From NCBI GenBank assembly GCA_035606235.1, contig DATNFU010000026.1, positions 106,404 through 170,403 on the forward strand: a stretch of DNA of 64,000 nucleotides. Reading direction: 5' to 3'. A program made the translations under genes and the position numbers. The notes below the pieces were generated by a model. The model made no database searches, was not told where the DNA came from, and was given only the letters and a program-made list of their open reading frames with translations. Shown piece after piece: positions 1 to 9,599 of this stretch (position 1 is the first letter of the stretch; each line of letters starts with the position of its first letter). Origin of the DNA: 66-474 sp035606235 (GTDB lineage Bacteria; Pseudomonadota; Gammaproteobacteria; Xanthomonadales; Rhodanobacteraceae).

Positions 1-411
1 ATCGAAGCGCGCCATTTCATCGGGCGCGGTGACCGAGCGGTGATGGGTGTCGTGAAACAGCAGGCGCAAACCGGGCGCGCGCCGCCGGTACGCGCCCAGC
101 CGCTCCAGCAGTGCCGGATGATTCCACTCGTGCACGATCGCGACGTCCGCCTCGTCGAGCGCATGGTCGATATCGAGCCGATCGATGTCATACAGGCGGC
201 TGCGCAGGCGCGGGAAACGACAGGCAAACTGGCGCAGCGGCGCCTCGCCATGCATCGCGATCAACTTGCCGCGGCTCCAGCCATCGGCGGGTTCGTAGAC
301 ATCCACCTGATGCCCGCGGGCCAGCAGTTCACCGACCACGCCACGCAGGAAATGCGCGTTGCCGTGGTTCCAGTCCGACACCAGCGAGTGATAGAACAGT
401 ACGAATTTCAC
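1..411 (-). CDS. CgeB-like glycosyltransferase, N-terminal part (cut by window edge)
   Basis: The first 137 codons of a cytoplasmic glycosyltransferase; the rest lies beyond position 1. The translation begins MKFVLFYHSLVSDWNHGNAH, and residues 119-126 (LFHDTHHR) resemble the spore-maturation CgeB-like group of GT-B enzymes, so transfer of a sugar to an unknown acceptor is likely. The start is a GTG at 411 inside a GTGA overlap of 4 bp with the preceding GT4 gene, which implies translational coupling. It is the last visible gene of the seven-gene sugar operon. The CgeB assignment is by recognition only; the transferred sugar cannot be read from the sequence. Confidence 0.75.
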   Translation of the reverse strand, partial: MKFVLFYHSLVSDWNHGNAHFLRGVVGELLARGHQVDVYEPADGWSRGKLIAMHGEAPLRQFACRFPRLRSRLYDIDRLDIDHALDEADVAIVHEWNHPALLERLGAYRRRAPGLRLLFHDTHHRSVTAPDEMARFD

Positions 412-1580
412 GGCAGCATTTCCATCGACGCGCCGAACGCGCGACGCGCCAATAAATCGGCGTAAGCCTCCAGATAGCCGTCGGCCATCGCGCGCGGCGT
501 CAGGTGTGCGGCACGACGGTGGGCGCGCGCCATGCCGCGGGCGCGCAGCACGTCGTCGGCGATCAACCGGCGCAAGGTGGCACTGAGCGCGTCGGGATCG
601 TTCGGTGGCACGAACAGCGCGGCGCCATCCCAGGTTTCACGCAGCGAATCGATGTCGCCCAGCACCAGGGCGCAGCCGGCTTCCGCGGCCTCGAGCACCG
701 ACAAGCCGAACGGCTCGTAACGCGCGGGCAGCGCGTAGATGGAAGCCTTGGCGAACCAGCGTCGCAGAGTATCGCCGCCCAGCTTGCCCAGCATGCGCAC
801 GTTCAAGTATCCGGCGTGCTCACTTTCGCGATCCGAATGCGGCCCGCGATGGGCACCTGCGATGCACACCGGCCACGGCACCCGCGCGGCAATCGCCGCC
901 AGTGCGGCGAGGTTCTTGCCTTGGTCCCAGACACGCCCGGCGGAGAAAATCACGCCTTTCTTGACGCGCCGCGCAACGCCCAGCCTCCTGCCGTTTGCAA
1001 TCACCCGCGCGTTGCGCAGCGGCCCGTAGAAACATTGCAGCGAGGACAACATCGCGTTCGTCGGCGCGACCACCAGATCGGAGGCATGCAGGCCGGCGGC
1101 GACGTGTTGCCGATAGCGCGACCATTGCGCGGCTGGCGCGGGTTCCCCGTGCACCGCGCGCCACCACGACAACACGCAGGAATGCCCGACCGTCAGAACC
1201 GGTGCGGGCCAAGCCAGATCGCCGTGACCGAGATCGTTCAAGTGCACCACATCCGGCCGCACTTCATGCGCGATGCCGAGCAGCCACTCGCCGGCGTCCC
1301 GCACATCGCGCCAGGGATCATCCATCCACACCAGCCGGTAGTGACTGACGCGCAGATCGAGTCCGGCGATCGTCGCGGCTTCACGGCGCTGCTCGCGATC
1401 CGGAAAGCCACCCATCGTCGCCAGGGTGATCTCGCAGCCGCGTGCGGTGAGCGCGCGGCACAACTCCAGCGCGTACTGCCATACGCCGCCTTGCGTGTCG
1501 GCGGTCATCAGCACGCGGCGGCGCCCGCCTAAACTCCGCAGCGCCTGCGCACGCATGGGGACAGCAAGCTCAGCGCCCAT
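408..1580 (-). CDS. Glycosyltransferase family 4 (GT-B fold)
   Basis: A retaining GT-B glycosyltransferase of 390 residues. The N-terminal Rossmann half carries TADTQGGVWQYALEL (27-40), and the C-terminal donor-binding half carries the EX7E-type motif EPFGLSVLE at about 289-297, typical of GT4. The nucleotide-sugar donor is probably a product of the upstream epimerases; this is inference. The ATG at 1580 overlaps the upstream oxidoreductase by 11 bp. An internal ATG at 1556, giving 382 residues, is an alternative, and neither has a strong ribosome-binding site. The 3' end overlaps the CgeB-like gene by 4 bp. No signal peptide or membrane segment is visible, so it acts in the cytoplasm or at the inner face of the membrane. 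Confidence 0.85.
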   Translation of the reverse strand: MGAELAVPMRAQALRSLGGRRRVLMTADTQGGVWQYALELCRALTARGCEITLATMGGFPDREQRREAATIAGLDLRVSHYRLVWMDDPWRDVRDAGEWLLGIAHEVRPDVVHLNDLGHGDLAWPAPVLTVGHSCVLSWWRAVHGEPAPAAQWSRYRQHVAAGLHASDLVVAPTNAMLSSLQCFYGPLRNARVIANGRRLGVARRVKKGVIFSAGRVWDQGKNLAALAAIAARVPWPVCIAGAHRGPHSDRESEHAGYLNVRMLGKLGGDTLRRWFAKASIYALPARYEPFGLSVLEAAEAGCALVLGDIDSLRETWDGAALFVPPNDPDALSATLRRLIADDVLRARGMARAHRRAAHLTPRAMADGYLEAYADLLARRAFGASMEMLP

Positions 1581-2673
1581 AGATGTGATCCACGATGGCG
1601 GCGACATCGACCAGATGTTCGGCCGCGTCGTCATAAGTCGGATCGATCGCCAGCCGCTCCGCCCATGCCAGCAACGCGCGGCCGCCCCAGGAATCCGGCG
1701 GCGAGGCAAGGTTCTCGCGGTGCGTGCCGCGGAAGCGGTCCACCGTGAAGTCGTAGAACGAACCGGCGACATTGCGCAGCGAGGCGCCACCCTTGGTGCC
1801 ATAAAACGATGCCTCGATCTGCGCATCGCAACCGGCCGGCAGATTCCACGAACAGACCATGCGCACACAGGCGCCACTTTCCTGTCGCCATTGCACGCTG
1901 GCGTAATCCTCGACTTCGTGGATTGGCCACGCGAGCGTGCGGCCGTGCGCGAACAACTGCGCCTCCAGCGCCTGCGCACGCGTGCAGCCGGTGATCCAGC
2001 AAGCCAGATCGATCAGGTGTATTCCCAAATCCATCACGCAACCGCCGCCCGAGCGCCGGATATCCCGGAACCACGGCTTGTCCGGGCCATAGGCGTTATG
2101 GAAGGCCAGTTCGATCGCATAGATCTCGCCGAGTTCGCCGCGGCTGATCAGCTCGCGCACGCGCGACACTCCCGCGACATGGCGATAACTGAAATCCACT
2201 TGCAGCAGCCGATCGCTGCGGCGCGCGCATTCGATCACGTCGCGCGCCTCCTGCGCGGTGCGGGTCAGCGGCTTCTGGCAGAACACCGCCAAGCCACACT
2301 CCAGCGCTTCGATTGCCTGGCGCGCATGTGCGCCGCTGGGCGTGGCGATCACCAAACCGTCAAGGTCCTCGCCAAGCAACGACGCATAGGAATTGTGCGC
2401 ACGCGCGCCTCGGGCCAGCGAGGCGGCGGCATGCAGCGCCGCACCGTCCTGATCGGCCACCGCGACGACTTCACCCAGTCCACTTTCCAGCAGACATTGC
2501 ATGCGTTGACGGCCGATCCAGCCGACGCCGAGGAATCCCAGTCGCGGTCGGGCAGGCAGCAGTTGCGATCCGGCTTGATTGGCAGATCGCGGTGCCTGCG
2601 AAGGCGGAGCGTGGCCGCCGACCGGAGGACGCGCCACGGATGGCATCGCGAAATTGTCCGGTTGTGCGTTCAC
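1570..2673 (-). CDS. Gfo/Idh/MocA family oxidoreductase
   Basis: An NAD(P)-dependent sugar or cyclitol dehydrogenase of 367 residues. The dinucleotide-binding motif GVGWIG is at 49-54, after an unusually long Pro/Ala-rich N-terminus of about 40 residues. The usual EKP catalytic motif reads QKP at 133-135, so the lysine is kept and the glutamate replaced. A GGGCVMDLGIHLIDL stretch supplies the conserved DxGxHxxD-type residues. The GTG start at 2673 sits in a GTGA overlap with the alcohol dehydrogenase. If the first 40 residues are not translated, an internal start would be needed, but the 4-bp overlap favours the GTG. Its likely role is oxidation or epimerisation of a sugar ring position; the substrate is unknown. 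Confidence 0.85.
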   Translation of the reverse strand: MNAQPDNFAMPSVARPPVGGHAPPSQAPRSANQAGSQLLPARPRLGFLGVGWIGRQRMQCLLESGLGEVVAVADQDGAALHAAASLARGARAHNSYASLLGEDLDGLVIATPSGAHARQAIEALECGLAVFCQKPLTRTAQEARDVIECARRSDRLLQVDFSYRHVAGVSRVRELISRGELGEIYAIELAFHNAYGPDKPWFRDIRRSGGGCVMDLGIHLIDLACWITGCTRAQALEAQLFAHGRTLAWPIHEVEDYASVQWRQESGACVRMVCSWNLPAGCDAQIEASFYGTKGGASLRNVAGSFYDFTVDRFRGTHRENLASPPDSWGGRALLAWAERLAIDPTYDDAAEHLVDVAAIVDHIYGR

Positions 2674-3638
2674 ATCGTCACCACTGCCTTGAGGAATCCT
2701 TCCGGACGCGCACGCATCAGCTCGAATGCCGAGCCCAGTTCGCGAAGGGGAACCCGATGTGTCAGCAGCGCGGCCGTATCCAGCCGTCCATCGCGCAGCG
2801 CATCCATCGCTTCGTGCAAGCCGCGCGCGGCCACTCGCGGATCGCGTTCGTGCGCGTTGATGACATCCAGTCCGCGCCAGTTCCACTGCTGCATGTCCAC
2901 CTGCCGCAAGCCATCCTGGTGATAGCCCGCGATCATCAGCCGCCCGCTGGTCGCGCTGATCGCGCTGGCGATATCCAGGGTGACCTGTTCGCCCGCGGCT
3001 TCGATCACGCGCTCGCAACCGGCGCCGTCGGTGAGTTCGCGCACCGCGCCGATCGCGGCATGCGGGTCTTCCGTGGCGAAGACGTGTGTCGCACCGCACA
3101 CACGCGCGATTTCCAGCGCATACGGACGGCGTGACAGCGCGACCACGCGCGCGCCTGCATGCACGGCAAGCTGGATCAGCAGTGCACCGATGAACCCCAC
3201 GCCGACAACGGCCACCCATTGCTCGCGCCGGATGTCGCTACGACGAAAAATGTTCATCGCGCATGCCAGCGGCTCGCCGGGCAACGGCCGCGCTTGCGCA
3301 CAGGCGGGAATCCGCGCGACCGCATTCGCCATCGCCACGTCGTAATCGGCATAGGCGCGGCCCGACAGCAGCGCGACCTGCTCTCCGATGCAGAAGTCCT
3401 CGACGCCCTCGCCCAGTGCGGCGATCTCGCCCCAGCCTTCGTGCCCCGGCGTGCCGGGATCGAGTGGATATTTGAACCACGGGCGTCCCGCCCATACCGG
3501 CAGATTGGACGCGCACACGCCGCAACCGTGCAGGCGCACGCAAACCTCGTTGGCGCGCGGCCTCGGCACCGGCACGCGCTCCAGTGCGATGCGGCCATCG
3601 CCGCGCATCACCGCGGCTTCCATGACGGCGCTGCTCAT
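2670..3638 (-). CDS. Zinc-dependent alcohol dehydrogenase-like oxidoreductase (MDR)
   Basis: A medium-chain dehydrogenase of 322 residues. The GroES-like domain has C39 and the H66-E67 pair of the catalytic zinc site (GHEGWGE). The nucleotide-binding domain has the GVGFIG Rossmann loop near 147-152. The four-cysteine structural-zinc lobe seen in classical alcohol dehydrogenases is absent, making this a short polyol- or sorbitol-dehydrogenase-like form. The ATG start lies in a 4-bp ATGA overlap with the upstream epimerase, and the stop overlaps the GTG of the Gfo/Idh gene. Within the operon it probably oxidises or reduces a hydroxyl on a sugar intermediate, working with the Gfo/Idh enzyme; this is inferred from position. 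Confidence 0.87.
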   Translation of the reverse strand: MSSAVMEAAVMRGDGRIALERVPVPRPRANEVCVRLHGCGVCASNLPVWAGRPWFKYPLDPGTPGHEGWGEIAALGEGVEDFCIGEQVALLSGRAYADYDVAMANAVARIPACAQARPLPGEPLACAMNIFRRSDIRREQWVAVVGVGFIGALLIQLAVHAGARVVALSRRPYALEIARVCGATHVFATEDPHAAIGAVRELTDGAGCERVIEAAGEQVTLDIASAISATSGRLMIAGYHQDGLRQVDMQQWNWRGLDVINAHERDPRVAARGLHEAMDALRDGRLDTAALLTHRVPLRELGSAFELMRARPEGFLKAVVTM

Positions 3639-4711
3639 GCCGCATGCGCTCCGGCGGTGTCGTGTTCTTCCTGAAATGCCTGCGCGCGCAACCAGTCGTG
3701 CAGACGCGCGACGCCCACCTCCGGCGACACTCGCGGGCGCCAGCCGGTGGCGCCCTGGAACGCGCGCGTGTCGGAGACGTAATAGCGTTGATCGCCGACC
3801 CGCCAGGGCGCGTGCGTCACGCGTGGCGGATGGCCCTGCAGCTCACCGATGCGCGCCAGCAATTCCAGCAGACTCAGCGTGTGCTGCGGGCCGCCGCCGA
3901 TGTTGAACGCGCATCCGCGCAATTTCGGCATGTGCGATTGACACGCGAGCAGCGCCTCGACCAGATCGTCCACATGAAGAATGTCGCGCACCTGCCGACC
4001 ATCGCCGTACACGGTGATCGCGCGGCGTTGCAGCGCGCGAATCAGGAAATGCGCGACCCAACCCTGATCCTCGTTGCCGAACTGATGCGGGCCGTAGATG
4101 CAGCTCATCCGCAGCACCGCCGCGGCAATCCCGAAGCTGCGCGCGTAATCGAGCACGTATTGGTCGGCACCGCCCTTGGAGCAACCGTACGGGCTGTGGA
4201 AATCCAGCGGCCGCCGCTCCGAAATGCCGCTCTGACGCAGATGCGTGTAGCGAGGCTGGTAGCGCGTCGGCGTGGTCTCCAGCTCCACGTCCGCCAGCGC
4301 GCCGTAAACTTTATTGGTGGAAGTGAACACCAGCGTGGGCGGATGCCGCTCGGCGCGGATCGCTTCCAGCAGGTTCAGGGTGCCGCGGAGATTGATCTCG
4401 AAATCGGTGATCGGATCGGCGAGGCTCGACGTCACCGCGACCTGCGCCGCGAAGTGGAACACCTGGGTCGCGCCGGCGACGGCGTCCCGCAGCGCCTGCG
4501 CATCGCGCGTATCGGCCACGCGCACCTGCAACGTGTCTCCAAACTGCGCGCGCAACCAGTTGAGGTTGCGCTCCACGCCGGGACGCGAAAGATTGTCGTA
4601 GATCGTGACCGCGCGGCCCATCGACAACAGGTGCGCGGCGAGATTGGCGCCGATGAAGCCGGCGCCCCCGGTAATCAGCACCGGCGACTGTCCGGAGGAT
4701 GGCGTGTTCAC
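3635..4711 (-). CDS. NAD-dependent epimerase/dehydratase (extended SDR, CDP-paratose/tyvelose epimerase-like)
   Basis: A cytoplasmic sugar-nucleotide epimerase of 358 residues. It has the TGGAGFIG nucleotide-binding motif at 14-21, the catalytic Tyr175-X3-Lys179 pair (SPYGCSKGG) and a Thr/Ser-rich STNKVYG segment before it. The run DFHSPYGCSKGGADQYVLDY resembles CDP-paratose 2-epimerases more than UDP-galactose epimerases, but the exact substrate is not certain. The GTG start at 4711 overlaps the upstream epimerase by 4 bp (GTGA). It is one of three consecutive SDR genes, which argues for stepwise conversion of one nucleotide sugar. Confidence 0.87.
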   Translation of the reverse strand: MNTPSSGQSPVLITGGAGFIGANLAAHLLSMGRAVTIYDNLSRPGVERNLNWLRAQFGDTLQVRVADTRDAQALRDAVAGATQVFHFAAQVAVTSSLADPITDFEINLRGTLNLLEAIRAERHPPTLVFTSTNKVYGALADVELETTPTRYQPRYTHLRQSGISERRPLDFHSPYGCSKGGADQYVLDYARSFGIAAAVLRMSCIYGPHQFGNEDQGWVAHFLIRALQRRAITVYGDGRQVRDILHVDDLVEALLACQSHMPKLRGCAFNIGGGPQHTLSLLELLARIGELQGHPPRVTHAPWRVGDQRYYVSDTRAFQGATGWRPRVSPEVGVARLHDWLRAQAFQEEHDTAGAHAA

Positions 4712-5848
4712 AATCGCAACCCCCGCTTGGCGAGTTCTTCGGCCGCGGCGTCCACGCGATCGAACGCGCGCTGGCCCAGCATCCAGTCCACCAGTTCGCT
4801 CAAGCCGTCGGTGAGCGACACCTGCGGGACATAGCCCAGCAGTTCGGCCGCCAGCGCGATGTCGGCGAAGCAATGGCGAATGTCGCCGACGCGCACCTTG
4901 CGCGTGACTTGCGGCGGTTGATCCTCGATCGCCAGCGCCTGTGCCATCGCCGCGGCGACACCGAGTATCGAAATCGAACGGCCGCTGCCGACGTTGATCA
5001 CACTGCCGCCGATGTCATCGGTCTGCAGCGCGAGCCGGCAAGCCCGCGCGACGTCGCGCACGTTGACGAAGTCGCGCCGTTGCAGGCCGTCTTCGAAAAT
5101 CATCGGCGCGCGCTGGTTGAGATAGCGCGAGGCGAAGATCGCCAGCACGCCGGTATACGGGTTCGACAGTGCCTGCCGCGTGCCGTAGATATTGAAGAAG
5201 CGCAGCGCCACGGCGGGTACGCCATAAGCATGACCGATCATCAGGCACAGGCGTTCCTGATCGAGCTTGGACAACGCGTACACCGAAGTCGGAACGCTCG
5301 GCTTTTCTTCCGGCGTCGGAATCGGCGTCAGCGGCTGACTGTCCGCATCGCGCAATTCGAAATCGCCCATCCGCAAGCGTTCCGGCGAGCGCTCCGGCGG
5401 ATCCACCAGCGTGCCGTCCGGCGCGCGGCAGCGGCCCTCGCCATACACGCTCATGCTGGAAGCCACGATCAAGCGCTGCACGGGCGCGGCGCTCAGCGCC
5501 TCCAGCAACACCGCGGTGCCGCGATTGTTGACATCGGTGTAGCGCTCGATTTCATACATGCTCTGGCCGACGCCGACCGCGGCGGCGAAGTGGAACACCG
5601 CCTCCACCCCGCGCAATGCGCGATTGACCGCCGCGCGATCGCGCACGTCGCCGCGCAGAAGTTCCACTTCCGGGTTGAGGTACGCAGGCCGCGCGATGGC
5701 GTCACCGTGCACCTGCGCGTCGAGGTTGTCCAGCACGCGCACGCGATAGCCGTGTTCGAGCAGTTCGTCGGCCAGGTGCGAGCCGACGAACCCCGCGCCG
5801 CCGGTGATCAGCACGCTGCCGGATGCCAGGCCGGCGCCGGCGTTGCCG

Positions 5849-5862
<14 letters not shown>
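4708..5862 (-). CDS. NAD-dependent epimerase/dehydratase (extended SDR, dTDP-rhamnose 4-epimerase-like)
   Basis: An extended SDR of 384 residues with GGAGFVG at 21-27 and the catalytic Tyr195/Lys199 pair (YALSK). An insertion at about 141-192 (GEGRCRAPDGTL onward to EEKPSV) resembles the long loop of dTDP-L-rhamnose 4-epimerase-type enzymes. The product family is therefore a 4-epimerase or reductase of a nucleotide sugar; the precise sugar is not determined. The ATG start overlaps the end of the UDP-glucuronate decarboxylase gene by 14 bp and the stop overlaps the next epimerase by 4 bp. Confidence 0.87.
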
Positions 5863-6856
<994 letters not shown>

Positions 6857-7199
6857 CCTGAGGTTCCTTCCGTGGCGCTTCCATGAGCCGCGTGCGTTTC
6901 CGGCAGCAAGATGCGTGCCGCTGACGCGCTCCGCGCCGCACGCAAGCGGCACGTGCCTCGCCACGCAAGGCGCGAGGTAAGTCAGGCAGGTACATGCGTC
7001 CCAAGATGAAGAGGCCGTGTGCGAACGCGGCGTGACCGGCAAGTCAGCCCGCGGCGAATCGGTTCGAGTGAATCGGTAATCCTTTTCGAGCGCGCGTGTA
7101 ACTCTTCCACAATCCCGATCCAGCTCTCGACCCAAGTTGGATTGTCGCCAGGCTCGATTTTTCGCCGGCAGCGCCGCGCCCGACGGAGCGCCGCGAAGA
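6857..7199. other. Intergenic region upstream of the sugar operon
   Basis: This 343-bp stretch separates the sugar operon from the topoisomerase IB gene on the same strand. I see no convincing gene in it: open frames exist on both strands but have no family-like sequence. It should contain the promoter of the sugar operon, read leftward, but I could not pick a clear -35/-10 pair. Confidence 0.5.
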
Positions 7200-8237
7200 T
7201 CAGGCGCCGCGGCGAGTGCGCTGCTGCTTCCTGGCGAGATAGCGCAGATAAATCAGTACCGCTTTTTCGGCCTGGGTCAAACCACGCCCGGTTCGCACTG
7301 CCGCGCGTTCGCAAGCCGTGCGCAGGGTCGCGGCTTCCGCGCGCGATTCGTAGGCGTGCATGATCGCGGGATGTACATAGGCGCGGCGGCACACCGCCGG
7401 CGTGTTGCCCAGCTCCGCCGCGGCATGTTCGATCGCGCCGCGCAGCATCGCCTGCGAAGGTTTGCCATGCGCGATCAGCGCACCGGCCACACTCACCGTC
7501 GCCGCCCAGGTGCGGAAGTCCTTGGCGGTGAAATCGCCGGCGATCTCGCGCAGATAATCGTTGATCTCATTGGAGCTGACGCGATGCAGCTTGCCTTGTT
7601 CGTCGCGGTACTTGAACAGGTGTTGCCCGGGCAGATCCTCACAACGCCGCACCACCCTCGCAACCCGCGCATCGGTGAGCGTGACTTGCTGGTCGCGGCC
7701 CGATTTGCCGCGAAAATGCAGGATCACTTCGTCGCCGCGCACCCGTGCGTGGCGATCGCGCAAGGTGCTGAGTCCGAACGATCGATTGGCCCTGGCATAC
7801 TCCTCGTTGCCGATCCGCGCGTGGGTGCGATCGAGCAGGCGCAGGATGGTGGCCAGCACACGTTCGCGCGCCAGCCCCTCGCGGCGCATGTCGCGCGCGA
7901 TGCGCGCGCGCAATTTCGGCAAGGCGCGCGCGAAATCCAGCGTGCGCTCGAATTTGGTTTCTTCCCGCCACGCTTTCCATAGCGGGTGATAGCGGTATTG
8001 CTTGCGTCCGCGGGCATCGCGCGCGGTGGCCTGCAGATGGCCGCGCGCGCTACGGCAAATCCACACGTCGGTATAAGCCGGCGGAATTGCCAGCGAGCGG
8101 ATGCGCGCCAGCACCCGCTCGTCGCGCAGCAGGCGCCCGTGGTGATCGAGATAGACAAAGTGCTTGCCGCGTCGCTGTCGCGTATAGCCGGTTTGGGTAT
8201 CGGAAACGTAGATGAGCCGGGAACGTTTGTTCGACAT
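7200..8237 (-). CDS. DNA topoisomerase IB (poxvirus/bacterial type)
   Basis: Relaxes both positive and negative supercoils by transient 3'-phosphotyrosyl cleavage of one strand. It is 345 residues, the normal size for the bacterial form. The N-terminal domain contains RIRSLAIPPAYTDVWIC (45-61). The C-terminal catalytic domain has FRGKSGRDQQV (175-185), an HGKPSQ segment, and the nucleophile Tyr287 in CRRAYVHPAI. It is transcribed alone, divergently from the DUF4142 gene. The start MSNKRSRL is the only in-frame ATG before the conserved domain. This enzyme is patchily distributed in bacteria and common in Xanthomonads and pseudomonads. Confidence 0.93.
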   Translation of the reverse strand: MSNKRSRLIYVSDTQTGYTRQRRGKHFVYLDHHGRLLRDERVLARIRSLAIPPAYTDVWICRSARGHLQATARDARGRKQYRYHPLWKAWREETKFERTLDFARALPKLRARIARDMRREGLARERVLATILRLLDRTHARIGNEEYARANRSFGLSTLRDRHARVRGDEVILHFRGKSGRDQQVTLTDARVARVVRRCEDLPGQHLFKYRDEQGKLHRVSSNEINDYLREIAGDFTAKDFRTWAATVSVAGALIAHGKPSQAMLRGAIEHAAAELGNTPAVCRRAYVHPAIMHAYESRAEAATLRTACERAAVRTGRGLTQAEKAVLIYLRYLARKQQRTRRGA

Positions 8238-8270
8238 CGTGCGTCGGGCAAGTTTTTCCTAGGAGCCAAC

Positions 8271-8318
8271 AGTGCCACGATCACTCGCCGCGCCGGGGCA
8301 TGGTCGACGCGTGGCACT
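8271..8318. promoter_or_regulatory. Inverted repeat between the divergent topoisomerase IB and DUF4142 genes
   Basis: AGTGCCACG (8271-8279) and CGTGGCACT (8310-8318) form a perfect 9-bp inverted repeat separated by 30 nt. It could be a hairpin or paired regulator half-sites serving either divergent gene. No regulator gene is adjacent. Confidence 0.3.
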
Positions 8319-8362
8319 GCGATTGCTTGTACATGCCGGGGTAGCCGAGAACGGAGTCAACC

Positions 8363-8869
8363 ATGAAAACATGTCAAGGAATGATGATCTTCGCCGGATG
8401 CTTGCTGAGCACCGCGGCACTGTGCGCATCCCAGGACGCGAGCTTCGCCAAGAAGGCCGCCAGCGGCGGCATGACGGAAGTGGCCATGGGCCAACTCGCC
8501 GAAAGCCATGGACAGAGCGCGGATGTGAAAAGTTTCGGTCAACGCATGGTGCAGGATCACGGCGCCGCCAATGACAAATTGAAAGCCGCCGCGGCGCAGG
8601 AAAACATCCAGTTGCCGACCCGGCCAGATTCCACGGACCAGAAGGCGATCGATCGTCTTTCGTCGCTGCATGGCGCGGCGTTCGACAAGGCCTATGCGCA
8701 AACGATGGTCAAGGATCACAAGAAGGACATCAGCGAATTCAAACTGGAAGCACGGCGCGCGAAATCGCCGGTGCAGAACTTCGCGCAGGCGACCTTGCCG
8801 ACGCTGCAAGAACATTTGCAACTGGCCGAAAAACTTCCGGGTGAAGCAGCCACGCCGAACGGTCAATAA
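8363..8869 (+). CDS. DUF4142 family exported protein
   Basis: A 168-residue periplasmic protein with an N-terminal signal peptide (MKTCQGMMIFAGCLLSTAALCASQ, cleavage near residue 22). The mature part is the ferritin-like helical DUF4142 domain: FAKKAASGGMTEVAMGQLA, then SADVKSFGQRMVQDH and AYAQTMVKDHKKDISEF, with the paired DH motifs typical of the family. Homologues are often stress-induced, but no biochemical role is established. It is divergent from topoisomerase IB and appears monocistronic. The assigned ATG is directly followed by the signal sequence. Confidence 0.88.
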   Translation: MKTCQGMMIFAGCLLSTAALCASQDASFAKKAASGGMTEVAMGQLAESHGQSADVKSFGQRMVQDHGAANDKLKAAAAQENIQLPTRPDSTDQKAIDRLSSLHGAAFDKAYAQTMVKDHKKDISEFKLEARRAKSPVQNFAQATLPTLQEHLQLAEKLPGEAATPNGQ

Positions 8870-8950
8870 TCCGGGCGGGCAGGGGTGATGGATCCGCCGC
8901 CTCGCGCGGCACGGTAAGCTTTTGCATCTTTCACCCAACGGTCCGCCCGC

Positions 8951-9310
8951 TTGCCAACCGACATCTACAAGATTTTCGACATCGAAGCCGCGCATCGTTT
9001 GCCGAATGTGCCGCAAGGACACAAATGCGCGCGGCTGCATGGACATTCTTTCCGCATCGAAATCCACCTGCGTGGCGAACCGGACCCCACGCTCGGCTGG
9101 GTGATGGATTTCGCCGAACTCAAGACGGTGTTTGCGCCGGTATTCGACGCGCTCGACCATCGTTATCTCAATGACGTGCCGGGGCTGGAAAATCCGACCA
9201 GCGAGCGGCTTGCGCAATGGATCTGGGCGCGGCTGCGACCGTCACTGCCGCTGCTGCATGAGGTGGTGGTGCGGGAAACCTGCACGGCTGGAGCGCGCTA
9301 TCGCGGGTGA
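8951..9310 (+). CDS. queD: 6-carboxytetrahydropterin synthase (queuosine pathway)
   Basis: Converts 7,8-dihydroneopterin triphosphate to 6-carboxytetrahydropterin, the second step towards queuosine and other 7-deazaguanines. It is 119 residues. Zinc ligands His15, His30 and His32 are visible in EAAHRLP and RLHGHSF, the catalytic Cys26 in GHKCARLHGH, and the pterin-anchoring Glu near 110 in VVRETCTAG. No in-frame ATG precedes the conserved EAAHRLP motif, so the start is probably the TTG at 8951, without an obvious Shine-Dalgarno sequence. No other queuosine genes are adjacent. Confidence 0.9.
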   Translation: MPTDIYKIFDIEAAHRLPNVPQGHKCARLHGHSFRIEIHLRGEPDPTLGWVMDFAELKTVFAPVFDALDHRYLNDVPGLENPTSERLAQWIWARLRPSLPLLHEVVVRETCTAGARYRG

Positions 9311-9534
9311 GGCGGCGCGCTTGCGGGATGCCTTGAATGGCATTGCGCGGGGCGAACGAATGCACAAGGATATGCGCGTCGGGAACGGCTTCGGGGAGGG
9401 CTGCGCGCCCTACGTTCCGTGGAGCCGGCTCGCTGACTTGGGCAGCATTGACGCGCTGCGGCATGCCAAGAACACCCCCGCCTACCCTCTACATCAGGCT
9501 TTCAAGCCAAATCCAGAGCGGATGAAAAGATTTT

Positions 9535-9549
9535 TGTTGCATTGCAACA
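9535..9549. promoter_or_regulatory. Palindrome in the phasin promoter region
   Basis: TGTTGC-ATT-GCAACA is a perfect 6-bp inverted repeat in an AT-rich stretch 50-65 nt before the phasin start codon. Phasin genes are often repressed by PhaR through TGC/GCA-type palindromes, so this is a candidate operator. The regulator itself is not in the window. Confidence 0.4.
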
Positions 9550-9599
9550 TTCGGTGCGCTAGAGTGTGTATCATTCACCCCACCCGCGAGGGACACGAC

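Noticed and set aside
1426..2922. Long plus-strand frame over the sugar operon
   Set aside because: No recognisable domain; the minus-strand genes with overlapping starts and stops explain the region.
9311..9599. Small ORFs between queD and the phasin gene
   Set aside because: Frames in this 289-bp gap show no ribosome-binding site or family pattern; only the AT-rich promoter region near 9520-9575 stands out.
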